Shown here: piece after piece, positions 12,784 to 23,644 of the stretch
Numbering within the stretch: position 1 is the stretch's first letter
How the letters are laid out: the number at the start of each line of letters is the position of its first letter
Notes under the pieces: model-generated
Databases searched by the model: none
What the model saw: only the letters and a program-made list of their open reading frames with translations
What the model was told of the DNA's origin: nothing
Source: Siphonodentalium dalli
Taxonomy: Eukaryota; Mollusca; Scaphopoda; Gadilida; Siphonodentaliidae
Reading direction: 5' to 3'
Assembly: GCA_032622095.1 (NCBI GenBank)
Contig: CP136069.1
Span: 107,724,278-107,788,277, forward strand
DNA: 64,000 nt
Position numbers and translations under genes: made by a program

Positions 12784-13665
12784 AGTATATTTCGCCGCAA
12801 CAATTTTCCGGACACTTCGCCGAGATTTGGGACAGTTCGCCGGAAACTGACGACAACTTCACCGAAGGTCGGGACTATTCGCCGTAATTAAAGACATTTC
12901 GCCGAGATATACGACTTTTCGCCGGAATAGACGACTGTTAAAAAAAATCGCCGAAATAAATTTACTTATATGTGGGTGTATTGTGGGACAATTGAAAAAT
13001 TTCTGACATTTATCGCAAGTTATTGCATTATTGTGCGCATACACAGTTTTATGACAACCAATAGCCTACACAACTCAACATTCGTAGTTCTATCCATCTT
13101 GGGTGGATATGGTAAATGTTGTAAAGCCAGTGATATATATACCATATGAAAGTCGCTAAAACAACCTAGTTACTATACGGATCACCACCGCTAAAACAAC
13201 ATAGGCATTAGGCCTAGCTACAGGCTATACTTACTTTTCGGATCACCAATGGCTTCGGGTGAATTGTAATATGTAATATGAACACACCTCAGGTAACAGT
13301 ATATTGTCGGTAAAACACAAATGATGGTAATAATCACACGTGCTAGGAAGGAAGAATGGCTTCGGGTGAATTGTAATATGAACACACCTCAGGTAACAGT
13401 ATTGTCGGTAAAACACAAATGATGGTAATAATCACACGTGCCAGGAAGGAAGCCCGAAGTTTGTTTTCATAGTACCTATGTCAAACAGTCTTCACTAATG
13501 ACTAATTAGCAGTTCGCAGGATTATAATACATGTACGTGTCAATCAGTCTTCACTAATGACTAATTACGGGATTATAATATTCCGGCGAACTGTCACTCC
13601 GTCGAAAATGACTTTCGGCGAAATGTCCATTCCGGCGAAATTTACTTCCGACGAGGAGTCCAGTC
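12784..13665. mobile_element. nested repeat with TTCGCCG arrays at both ends
   Basis: Arrays of TTCGCCG / CGGCGAA words lie at 12790-12960 and, inverted, at 13580-13645. The matching position in the other TTA element (near 18310) lacks this block, which marks it as a separate insertion. The interior has two tandem duplications: about 105 bp at 13248-13452 (ATGGCTTCGGGTGAATTG) and about 57 bp at 13483-13580. No ORF is recognised. Confidence 0.6.
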
Positions 13666-13983
13666 CCCAATCATGAATTTTCAACGTTTTCGGAAAGTTA
13701 CTTTTCGCAATGTCGACGTTACGGACTTTGCGGAATGTTTGCGGAATTCTTTATTTAACGTTTCGGTAATTTTTGCGGAAAACTCAATTTAACGTTTCGG
13801 TAATTTTTGCGGAAAACTCATGGCGTTTGCGGAAATCTTTATGTAACGTTTCGGTAATTTTGCGGAAAACTCATGGCGTTTTTCGGAACATTTGCGGAAA
13901 AATTCAGACGATAGCGTTGCGGAAATCTCGACGTTTCGGAAAATATTTGCGGATTCCGCAAAGACTTTTGAGACGCTCCCTTA

Positions 13984-14125
13984 ATGACAATATGGATGGT
14001 ACTTTGGATCTGCCTTTCTTAATAATTTGCACAGTTGCTTCATTGTTGCAAAAAAATACAATTCGTTTGCCTTTCCACATGTGGCCCCATAATAGAGATG
14101 AAACAACTATAGGGTATAATTCAAG
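13984..14125 (-). pseudogene. DIRS RNase H, middle fragment
   Basis: On the minus strand this 142-bp piece reads ELYPIVVSSLLWGHMWKG, then RIVFFCNNEATVQIIKKG and RSKVPSILS, which is the DIRS RNase H domain. It is isolated between the TTA-1 transposon on the left and a pearl-like element on the right. The reading frame is open and continues across both insertions (to LMRQ at 8704, and from GPW at 16009). Confidence 0.85.
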
Positions 14126-16008
14126 ACAAGACAGTCAATGACTGTGGGGTCGCTCACCAGACTGCAAAGACTGATAAGACTGGGACTCTGGAGACCACAA
14201 CAGTCCGAACTTGTCATAATCACTTTAAAAGAAGTAGATATAAACAGAATATGTGGCTAGAGAGACTTCACGTATGTAGATTGGTGAAAATCCACCTTGA
14301 AATTACCAACTGTACACTACTGATCAGCCCCCTCCTCCAGCTCAACAAGTCCCATCCAGACCAGGCTCCAGATTTTTGGAAATTTCAAAACTCACAAGCG
14401 TCTTTTTATAAAACCTTTTAGACATGTTTGAAGCCCAATTATCCTTGGACCCTAAACACCATACATGTGTGTCAGATTAATCAGTCAGGTGGTTCCAAGG
14501 TAGATGTTTTAATAAATTTGGTATTTCAATGATTTCTTTAGACACAAAAGTGTTAACTCCACATAGCCCGCCATTTCTTAACAGGTTGACCTCATTTTAA
14601 CAAATCTGAATCTCAGTCACTAAAGGATCCTCCATACTATATGTAAGCTAAATAGTCAAACCTCTCGAGAAGACATTTTAAGAATAACTATAGAGACATA
14701 TAGTTATGTCCCTGGTCCCACCCTATTTTACCTGGTGACCCCATCTGAATAAATTTGAATCCCAGACACCAAAGAACCCTTCATACTAATACTAAATATC
14801 AGTAAAATAGACCTGATGGTCCTTGTGAAGGAAGCATATTAAGAGGGAAACTGTCCTTCGCTTGGCCCCTATTTGACCAGGTGACCCCATTTAAAAAAAT
14901 CTGAATTGCAGTCAAACAAGAACATTCCATGCTAAATAAGCCAACTAGTTCTTGCAAACATATTTTAAGAATTACTATGTGGTGAAATAGTTATGTCTTT
15001 GGCTCTGCCCTTATTTGACTTTGTGATCCCATTTTCACAAATCTGTCGCCCAAGGTAATTTCATACCAAATATAAGCAAAATAGGCCATTTGATTCTTGC
15101 ACAGAAGACATATCATGAATTACTATGGAGAGAAAGAGTATTAAATGTAGCTGGCCTTGCACCTTCTTGACCTCGTGACCCTGATTGAACAAATCTGAAT
15201 CACAATCACCAAAGGAGCCTCAATATTAAATAGAGGTAAATAGAGCTTGTGGTTCTTTCAAAAAACACTTTTCAAGTTTGCCAAATGTTCTAGTGAAGTG
15301 ATTGATGTGGGAGTGTTAAATGTCCTGTTTAAAGATTTGAACAATATATGAAAGATTGTTGTTGTAATTGGGAATTAATGACTTCTAGCAGATCTCCAGG
15401 GAATGTTTATAAAAATGTCAGATTTCACCTGACATGTGTAGGCATACCCTGCATACAGTTAGAGTCAAAGTAAATGCTTCTTATTAATGATTCACTGTCA
15501 AGAATTTGAGTAAATTTTATTTTTGGGACCAGGGTGGCAGAAGAAGTGAACTACATTGTTTTTTTTTAACATCCTTCTATTTTTTAATATATAATGTTTT
15601 TTTTTTTATTTGGTTAAAGAGTTAATTCTAAAAAAAAAAAAAATTGAGTTTATGTCCCTGGCCCTGCCCACATTTGACCCAGTGGCCTCATTTCAACAAA
15701 TCTGAACCCCAGTCACCCAAGGATCCTTCATACAAAATATGAATCCATTTGGCCTGATGGTAATTGAGAAGATGTTTAAAAGAATTACCAAGGAGGGAAA
15801 GAGTTATAGCCCTGGCTTCGCAGCTATTTGACCCAGTGACCTCATTTGAACAAATCTGAATACCAGTCACCAAGGGAACATCCACACCAAATATTAACGC
15901 ATTTGGTCCAATGGATCTAGAGTAGAAGATGTTCAAAGAATTGTTGACGGACGGACGAGGAGTGATGACTATAGCTCCACCGGAGACTTCGTCTCAGGTG
16001 AGCTAAAA
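14126..16008 (+). mobile_element. pearl-like (Helentron-type) repeat, family B, copy 2
   Basis: It runs from ACAAGACAGTCAATGACTG to CTCAGGTGAGCTAA with a short (GACG)n tail at 15945-15957. The interior consists of diverged units with GAACAAATCTGAA and GACCCAGTGACCTCA. It interrupts the DIRS RNase H ORF, and the flanks fit insertion between two adenines with no clear duplication, as reported for Helentrons. No Rep/helicase is present. Confidence 0.7.
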
Positions 16009-16523
16009 AGCCATGGACCAATCTTTTCCCTGTAGATTTTCCACTCCTGAAGGCCAGCTGCCATAAAACCAATGGGGTTTATATAATAACCAACAAAGCC
16101 ATGTTTCGAGCTCGCATCGGTTAACAGGGAGAGTTCATCCGAGTTTATAGCCTCTCTCCACTCGACAGGCTGCAGACAAAATTGACATGATGCCAGAGCT
16201 CGGCAACAGAATTGGAAAGACCTATGAGGTATGATATGAAGGAACGCCCAGGTACCACGACCTTTGCCGCAAATGATAAATGGCCCAGGAGGCTTAATAA
16301 CTCTTGTTTGGTACATGTATGTATTTCTTTGGAAAAATTTGATAAGTTGCTGTAGCCTGGCTAGCTTGTCATGAGGAAAGCGACATTGCATCTTTTCAGT
16401 GTCTATGATAATCCCTAGAAATTCTAAGCAAGTAGTCGGTCCTACTGACGTTTCCTCAGCTAATGGAATTCCAACTATGTGAAAAACATGAAGAAGAGCC
16501 TGGATGGAAGACTGAGGGTTAAG
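16009..16523 (-). pseudogene. DIRS RT/RNase H junction and RNase H N-terminal part
   Basis: Reads LLTDASSKHGFVGYY (near 16107-16150), the RNase H core with its first catalytic Asp, then GFMAAGLQEWKIYREKIGPW up to the pearl insertion. The stretch 16391-16523 links it to the reverse transcriptase and contains FLGIIIDTEKMQCRFP, a typical DIRS linker motif. A stop after YLTIIPE splits it from the RT frame. Confidence 0.85.
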
Positions 16524-17269
16524 TTACTCAGGAATTATTGTCAGATAGTCGTCTAAGTAGTGCAGCAGATTGGGGACCCTGTAGAGGTTGGTAGCAATCC
16601 AACAAATTGCAATTGATAGAGCATTGAATATTTTCGGAGATGATCGGCTCCTAAAACATAATTTGGAATAGAAATAAAATTTGTCATGGCATCGTATTCC
16701 GTAAAATGGCCAAAGCGACTGTTTAACTGGGCATAGTTTAAAGGCTGATTGTACATCACAATGGAAAAGTAAGCACCCCAGTGGTAATTGTTGAATTATG
16801 TTATTGGCGTGATCAATTGTGACATAAGTGAGTGAGAATTCCTCTTTATCAATCAGCAAATAAAGAGACTGTTCAGTTCTGGATGAGTGGGGAGCCGATA
16901 AATCCACTATAAGACGTTTTTTCCTCGATATTTTGCTTTCTGCAATACCAATTGGGTTAATTCTGAAATTGACAAATGAGGGTCATCAAAAGGACTGAAA
17001 ATGAAACCCTTCGATAATTCTTTGTCCAATAATGTGTCTACTGCTTCAAGGTTTGAAGTCGCTGACTGCAAGTTTCTCAGAGCTAGTGGATTTGATGGCA
17101 GAGCCTGAATGGCAGTATCAAAACCGTTAGACAAACCATTCAATAGAAAGTTTACAAAGTCTTGATCTGGGTAGCGACACAATGCTGTCGACAGAAAGGT
17201 AACATTGACAGGAGTTTGAATGCCATAAGGAATTAAGCTTGCTTTGTCAGAATCATAGCACGGAGTCAT
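16524..17269 (-). pseudogene. DIRS reverse transcriptase (two frames)
   Basis: This is the RT domain of a DIRS-type retrotransposon. The N-terminal half (17269-16907) has TPVNVTFLSTALCRYPD and VDTLLDKELSKGFIFSPFD. The C-terminal half (16907-16524) has DLSAPHSS, FSLTYVTIDHA, RSSPKIF and the catalytic box HYLDDYL near its end. The two halves are in different frames and meet at about 16907, where a frameshift lies. Apart from that, conservation is good. It sits upstream of RNase H and downstream of gag in the expected order. Confidence 0.9.
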
Positions 17270-18020
17270 TTAGAATTGGAGTTTGGAGTCTGAATAAAAG
17301 TCTTGGAACAGACCGTTTTCTGGCAGCATGCATACTTGCTTAGAAAGCGGCCCTTTACAAGACAGCAGACATGCTGGTATTTGCAATTGGTTCCAAAAGT
17401 GCAACCTTTGACTTAATTGAATTGCAAGCAGGGTTTCGACTCTGATTGGCTGAAGGTGTGATTGTTGCACTGGGCATTGAAGAATTTGGAGAACCAAAAT
17501 TTTAACGACGATTGCCTGCACACTGATTGAGCCGTTTGAACCAGCGTTAATGGGGCAAATTTTGCCGTGTGAGACCTGTTTTGACAAACAAAGCAAGCAA
17601 TGGTTTTTTGACTAGTGAATATTGAGCAATAAAGTGCATGGTCGCGTAGGCCCCAGTCAACTTTATTACCCGAGCTAGCCAGGCTGCAGCTTTTGCTGAA
17701 AAAGCAGTATGGTATGCATAGAATCCATCACCATGCTGAGTGGAGATGGAGATGATATCAGCCAAGTATGATTCCAGCTCCTGTGCTCTTTGTGGGAACA
17801 CCTCGCAAATTATGCTTTTATATTTGCCAAAGGCACAAATGAACTCTGACAGAGTTAATGAGTGTGACTATCTGGCATCGTATTTATCCGATGCTTTGCT
17901 ATTGGAATCGGAAGGGTCCAGCGGTGGCATAATCAAACGTGCTAGATTGACGTCCTTGCCTAATAGAATGTCTCTTCTCAAGGACTGAGAGACATCGCCG
18001 TCAATATTAGGTAGGCTGCC
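17270..18020 (-). pseudogene. DIRS gag-like ORF, C-terminal part
   Basis: Reads RDILLGKDVNLARLIMPP, LTLSEFICAFGKYKSIIC and FPQRAQELESYLADI, typical DIRS gag, then a CX2C knuckle (CFVCQNRSH, near 17590) and a CX5CX3H finger (CTFGTNCKYQH, near 17370-17400). Several frameshifts separate these segments. The 5' end is cut at 18020 by the TTA-2 transposon, and the N-terminal part of the same gag resumes at 28025. Confidence 0.85.
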
Positions 18021-18023
18021 TTA
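18021..18023. other. TTA target site duplication, left (element TTA-2)
   Basis: TTA here is repeated at 28022-28024 and flanks the GGGAGCGTCTC termini. In the DIRS gag frame this triplet reads as a TAA stop. Confidence 0.85.
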
Positions 18024-18639
18024 GGGAGCGTCTCAAAAGTCTTTGCGGAATCCGCAAATATTTTCCGAAACTTCGAGATTTCCGCAACGCTATCGTCTTA
18101 ATTTTTTCGCAAATGTTCTGAAAAACGCCATGAGTTTTCCGCAAAATTACCGAAACATTACATAAAGATTTCCGCAAATGCCATGAGTTTTCCGCAAAAA
18201 TTACCGAAATGTTAAATAAAGATTTCCACAAACATTCCGCTATTTTCCGCAAAGTCCATAATGTCGACATTGCGGAAAGTAATTATCCGAAAACGTTGAA
18301 AATTATGAAATGAGATTTCCGCAAATCGTGACGATAATGTCGCAATTAAATCTCGAGACAAGACGCATCACAAACGCGCACCTGACACACAAGGCATTAA
18401 AGGGATTGTTAATCAGCACTGTAAATATAATTGCTCGAATCAACAAACAAACGTGCTAAATATTAATATGATCATTCAATACACTGTATCCACAGTTTTA
18501 TAAACTCTTCTGTCATTACGATAGTTTTATCAGAATAGTTTTACTATTATCGTTTTATATACCCAATATACTGGGGTGCTTCTCACCTAAATGGGGGATT
18601 TCCATAATAAGCAATTAGCTACCATGGTGGACAAAACAA

Positions 18640-18845
18640 GTGTCCACTTAACCGCAGTGCGGTTTGTGTTTCCACTGCGGCCGAACTGCAACAACATCGC
18701 GGCCACACCAGCTAACTGCAGTTGGTCCGCGGTTTAATTGCTGTTCGGCTGCGGTGTAGGCCTATACTTGCCATCCGGCCGCGGTATACTTGCCGTTCGC
18801 CCGCGGTATACTTGCCTTTCGCCCGCGGTATACTTGCCGTTTTTA
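18640..18845. repeat. CCGCGGTATACTTGCC minisatellite
   Basis: Inverse copy of the array at 12215-12480: a few units of CCGCGGTATACTTGCCGTT preceded by GGACAAAACAAGTGTCCAC, an imperfect palindrome. Confidence 0.7.
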
Positions 18846-18956
18846 GAATGATGTTGAACAAGACAGTCAATGACTGTGGGGTCGCTCACCAGACTGCAAA
18901 GACTGATAAGACTGGGACTCTGGAGACCAAAACAGTGAGCACTTTTCATAATCACT

Positions 18957-19355
18957 TTAACCCTTTACCCAACAGAAGGGCCCTGTGCCAATGCATTCTC
19001 TTATATATGCGAGTCGACCATAGGTCGCCTCGCATATATAAGAGAATGCATTGGCTTAACACATTAAAAATTATAAAATTGTTAAAGAATGTAAGAAAAA
19101 ATGGTAAAAAGTGTTAAAAAAGATTTTTTTTAGGCCAATGCATTCTCTTATATATGCGAGGCGACCTATGGTCGACTCGCATATATAAGAGAATGCATTG
19201 GCACAGGGTATAACTGTAACTATCACAATGTGGTCAAGGAGCCGGTTCCAATGATATCCATATTTGTATGGTTCTATTGAGACAGACCGAAGATATTTTA
19301 GGCTGTTGAAGCTTTATTTGGCCGGTTTAGGCCGGTTTGTTGGGTAAAGGGTTAA
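18957..19355. mobile_element. piggyBac-type MITE with TTAA duplications
   Basis: A 391-bp insertion (18961-19351) lies between TTAA (18957-18960) and TTAA (19352-19355). The 14-bp inverted termini CCCTTTACCCAACA begin with CCCTTT as piggyBac ends do. The empty site, a single TTAA, is seen in the duplicate copy near 39989 (CACTTTAAAAGAAG). The interior is dominated by a self-complementary 230-bp block. Confidence 0.9.
18981..19209. repeat. nested giant hairpin inside the piggyBac MITE
   Basis: Two 70-bp palindromes built of CCAATGCATTCTCTTATA and its complement around GTCGACCATAGG lie at about 18987-19054 and 19134-19202. They are also inverted copies of each other, so the block can form two small hairpins or one large one. 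A relic of the arm (TATAAGAGAATGCA) occurs at 31229-31245. Confidence 0.85.
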
Positions 19356-20404
19356 AAGAAGTAGATTTAAACAGGATATGTGGCTAGAGAGACTTCAAGT
19401 ATGTAGCTTGGTAAAAAACCACCTTGAAATTGCCAACTGTACACTACTGATCACCCCCCTCCTCCAGCTCAACAAGTCCCCTCCCGACCGGGATCCAGAC
19501 TCCCAAGTCTTAGGTTGGAATTTCACAACCGACACCTCAAACTTTCTCAATTGTTGGAAATTTCCAATCTCACAAGCGCCTTTTTCTAAAACCATTTAAA
19601 CATGTTTGAAGCCCAATTATCCATGAACCCAAAACACAATACATGTATGTCAGACCAATCAGTCAGGTGGTTCCAAGGTAGATGTTTTAATGAATTTGGT
19701 ATTTCTATGATTTTATTGGACACAAAAGTGTTAACTCCACATAGACTGCCATTTCTTGACAGGTTGACCTCATTTTAACAAATCTGTATCTCAGTCACTA
19801 AAGGATCTTCCTGATTCCTCCATACTATATGTAAGCTAAATAGTCCAAAATCCCTTGAGAAGACATTTTAAGAATTACTATAGAGACATACAGTTATGTC
19901 CCTGGTCCCACCCTTTTAACCTGGTGACCCCATCTGAATAAATTTGAATCCCAGACACCAAAGAACCCTTCATACATATCATAAATATCAGTCAAATAGA
20001 CCTGATGGTCCTTGTGAAGGAAGCATATTAAGAGGGAAACTGTCCTTCGCTTGGCCCCTATTTGACCAGGTGACCCCATTAAAAAAATCTGAATTGCAGT
20101 CAAGGAAGAACATTCCATTCTATATAAGCCAACTAGTTCTTGCAAACATATTTTAAGAATTACTATGTAGTGAAATAGTTAAGTCTCTTGCTCTGCCCTT
20201 ATTTGACTTTGTGATCCCATTTTCACAAATCTGATAAGGATAAAAATTAAGTTCCCCAGTTGAAGTTGGTGATATTCACCCATTGGGCACCTCATTTATG
20301 AATTTTATCTTCTGCAAATTAGGGGATATAGAAACTTCCTAGAAGGGAAATTTAACTAACAACAATGTAAATTTGATACTACAGATACTTCCCAGAAGAT
20401 GAGG

Positions 20405-21355
20405 CATAAGCAGAATGAGGTCGTCAGAGGGTGAATTTGGTGATGCTAGCCTGCTGTGCCGGATAGCATCACAAAAAGCGTGTCTGTTCCTACATTGTGT
20501 ATGCCTGGCCTCAAGCAACACAATGTATTATACAACAAGCCTTGAAATAGTGTGATAGTGTGTCTGTCATTTGCAGAGTGAGGTCCCCAGAGGGTGAATT
20601 TAGTGACGCTAAATTCACCCTCTGGGGACCTCATTCTGATAAAGTCCTCAACTGCTATGGAAGACCTAGAATAAAATTGAATTTCCCCAGTTGAAGTTGG
20701 TGATGTTCACCCATTGGGCCCCTCAATTATGAATTTTATCTTCTGCAAATTAGGGGATATAGAAACTTCCTAGAAGGGAAATTTAACTAACAACAATGTA
20801 AATTTGATACTATAGATACTTCCCAGAAGATGAGGCCTAAGCAGAATGAGGTCCCCAAATGGTGAATTTGGTGATGCTAGCCTTGAATCAAGCTTTGAAA
20901 TGGTCTGTCTGTTATTTGCAGAATGAGGTATCCAGAGGGTGAATTTAGTGAGGCTATCCTGCACAGCGGGCTAGTATCACTAAATTCACCCTCTGGGGAC
21001 CTCATTCTGATAAGGCCCTCAACTGCTATGGAAGACCTAGAATAAGATTGAAGTTCCCCAGTTAAAATTGGTGATGTTCACCCATTGGGCACCTCAATCA
21101 TGAATTTTATCTTCTGCAAATTAAGGGATACAGAAACTTCCTAGAAGGGAAATTTAACTAACAACAATGTAAATTTGATACTATAGATACTTCCCAGAAG
21201 ATGAGGCCTAAGCAGAATGAGATCTTGAGACTCTAGATACTTCCCAGAAGATGAGGCCTAAGCGGAATAAGGTTCTCAGAGGGTGTATTTGGTTATGCTA
21301 GCCTGTTGTGTAGGATAGCGTCACTAAATTCACCCTCTGGGAACCTCATTCTACA
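20405..21355. repeat. palindromic cassettes in family B
   Basis: Several copies of the pair AGAATGAGGTCCCCAGAG ... CTCTGGGGACCTCATTCT surround GTGAATTTAGTGACGC (for example 20573-20636, 20918-21009, 21260-21350). Similar cassettes lie at 2810-2920, 3113-3175, 24635-24700 and 41050-41965. They look like a small hairpin unit multiplied inside the element. Confidence 0.65.
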
Positions 21356-23183
21356 AATGCCAGGCACTCTTTGAGAAAATGAAATTAATCTGATTGTAAT
21401 GACCACTGAGTGATAATATAAACAACAAGGGTGCTTCATTGATAACACCATTAATCTCATTTAAATTATGGATGACATGAATACACTCCCTGGGGACTCT
21501 GTCTAAGGCTGCAGTTCTAAGCTCTCTTTATCTCTCTGCCTTGCCATGTGTGATGTCTATCAGTTCATAGGAGAGTTGCCTTGTAATGGGAATTTAAATA
21601 AATATACTTTATTTACCTGTGAGTTAGGATATGAGATAGGGTGGAATGCTGTTGGTTGTGGGGTTCTGGGTCATGTGGGGGGTGATATTTTTTGTTTGTA
21701 TGTTAAATTGATCAAGGAGTTCCTGAATTTTTTATTATTTTTTGGGGAATTATGGCCCTGGCTCCACCACTATTTGACCCAGTGACCCCATTTGAACAAA
21801 TCTGAACCCCAGTCATTCAATGACCCCACATACCAAATATAAACTAAATCGGCTTAATGGTTATTGACAAGAAGTTGTTATAAGAATTACCGAGGAGGAA
21901 TATAGTTATGGCCCTGGTTTCGCAACTGTTTGACACAGTGACCTCATTTGAACAAATATTAATGACAGTCACCTAGGGAAAATCCACCCCAAATATGATC
22001 AAAATGCAAAAATGTAATTTTTTGGTTTTTAGAGTTATGTCCCTGGCTCTGCCCCTAATTGACCCAGTGACCCAATTTGAACAAATCTGATTCCCAGTCA
22101 CCCAAGGTCCTCAGTACCAAATATAAGCTAATTCGGCCCAATATTTTTGTAGAAGAAGTCATTGTAAGAATTACTATGAGTTATGGCCCTGGTTTCTCAA
22201 CTAATTGACCGGGTGACCTCATTTGAACAAATCTGAACACCAGTCACCCAAGGACCCTCCATACCAAATATTAGCTAAATCGGCACAATGGTTATGGACA
22301 AGAAGTTGTTGTAAGAATTACTGTGGAGGAATAGAATTATGGCCCTGGTTTCGCAACTATTTGACCCAGTGACCTCATTTGAACAAATCTGAATGAGAGT
22401 CACCTAGGGAACATCCACACCAAATATGAACCAATTTGGTATGATGGTTTCAGAGGAGAAGTTGTTTTAAAAAAAAGTTGACGGACAGACAGACGGACAG
22501 ACGGACAGACGGACGGACGGACGACGGACGAGGAGTGATGACTATAGCTCCACCGGAGACTTCGTCTCAGGTGAGCTAAAAACACAAAGAGGGCACTATA
22601 AATGTGGTTTGATTGAGGCTAGACGATCTATTCAGTGTGTTTGAGATCTGATACGTCGGACGACAAGGTGTGATAATCTTATAAGTATATAGTCAACGTC
22701 CTACCGGTATACTGTCATAAACTCAAGGTTAATTATTAGGTGACATGGATGTGATGTTGCCGACAACATGCTCTCTACAGATTTGGTAGCACGTGTCTAT
22801 TTCAGAAGTAAGCATTTGAATGCCTATGTTTTGAGAATTGACTCACCAGTCTTCCATTAATTTTTAAAAGCCTGTCATTTAAGACTGATTATGAAATAAG
22901 CTAGGATTATGACTTGTTGTCGCATCCGCCCTCCTTTGAACTGTTTGTTCATTGTTTAAACATTTGTTTATATTGTGATGTTCTGTTTTCTCTTGTTTAA
23001 ATAAAAACAAAATTTACACTAATTTAAACTATTATTTGGTTTGAAATTACATTGACTACATCCGCCCATGTGGGCCTCCTTTTGGAATTTACTGCCGGCC
23101 AGAATTTTCTTCACAATGAAAAATAAAGAGCGTTTGTGCGTGGTAAGGTATTTTTCGCCCCCGAACATTTTATGAACCTATGG

Positions 23184-23530
23184 GGCTTGTTACATGAGCC
23201 GGGATAACTCGGCTAGCCGAGTCAACTCGGTCTGCCAGGACAACTCGGTCGCGCTGTTACATGAGTCGAGACAACTCGGTCAACCGGGACTACTCGGTTG
23301 ACGTGCACAAAACTAGCTGTCAATCACCGAGTCAGGGCGTAATGTGGGTGGTCATTAGATGTCACTCACATGACGCGAACATTGGCTGACATCATGAAAG
23401 TCACAACGAATCGTGTAACGTTCCATGTCTGGCCGGGATGACTCGCTGTTAGCATAGACTAAAAATCCTTGCTTCATCAATGCTGTTACATGGACCAAGT
23501 TGTCCCGGCTAACAGAGTTGTCCCGGCTAT
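23184..23530. repeat. CCGGGACAACTCGG-type MITE, copy 3
   Basis: Inverse counterpart of copy 2, from GGGGCTTGTTACATGAGCC to AGAGTTGTCCCGGCT. The core is changed: TGATGTCAGCCAATG (complement strand) instead of TGACGTCAGCCAATAG. Confidence 0.7.
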
Positions 23531-23644
23531 TCAATTCAATTAAGTTTAGTCTGGTCGTCAATTATAGACATTACAGAAGAGTTGTATACATAAATACAAT
23601 ATATATGTGTGTGTGTGAGAGGGTGTGTGTGTGGTCATTACAGG

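Larger units (their letters stand above)
8708..13980. mobile_element. non-autonomous DNA transposon TTA-1 (PIF/Harbinger-like), 5.3 kb
   Basis: The termini are perfect 27-bp inverted repeats starting GGGAGCGTCTCAAAAGTC, flanked by TTA direct repeats (8705-8707 and 13981-13983). Sub-terminal arrays of GCGGAA/TTCCGC motifs lie at both ends (8715-9110 and 13690-13965). A 3-bp TWA duplication is typical of PIF/Harbinger, but I found no transposase or Myb-like ORF, so the superfamily is an inference from termini alone. The interior (about 9.1-12.3 kb) matches the second copy at 18024-28021 in opposite orientation. It is inserted in the RNase H region of the DIRS element. Confidence 0.8.
18858..22580 (+). 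mobile_element. pearl-like (Helentron-type) repeat, family B, copy 3 (donor copy)
   Basis: It starts ACAAGACAGTCAATGACTG and ends GGTGAGCTAA. The uninterrupted site exists in TTA-1 (complement of 12190-12215, TGTTGAAAAACACAAAG), which shows insertion inside an A-run without duplication. The 3' end CTAA fits the Helitron CTRR rule. The interior has repeated GAACAAATCTGAA units, palindromic cassettes around GGTGAATTTAGTGACGC, and a (GACG)n run at 22490-22527. It is nearly identical to 39891-43194 apart from the piggyBac MITE, which only this copy has. Confidence 0.75.

Noticed and set aside
22400-22585. Minus-strand ORFs rich in VRPSVCPSVRLSVRQ, also at 31959-32267 and 43013-43198
   Set aside because: They are translations of the (GACG)n microsatellite and adjoining pearl-type unit.
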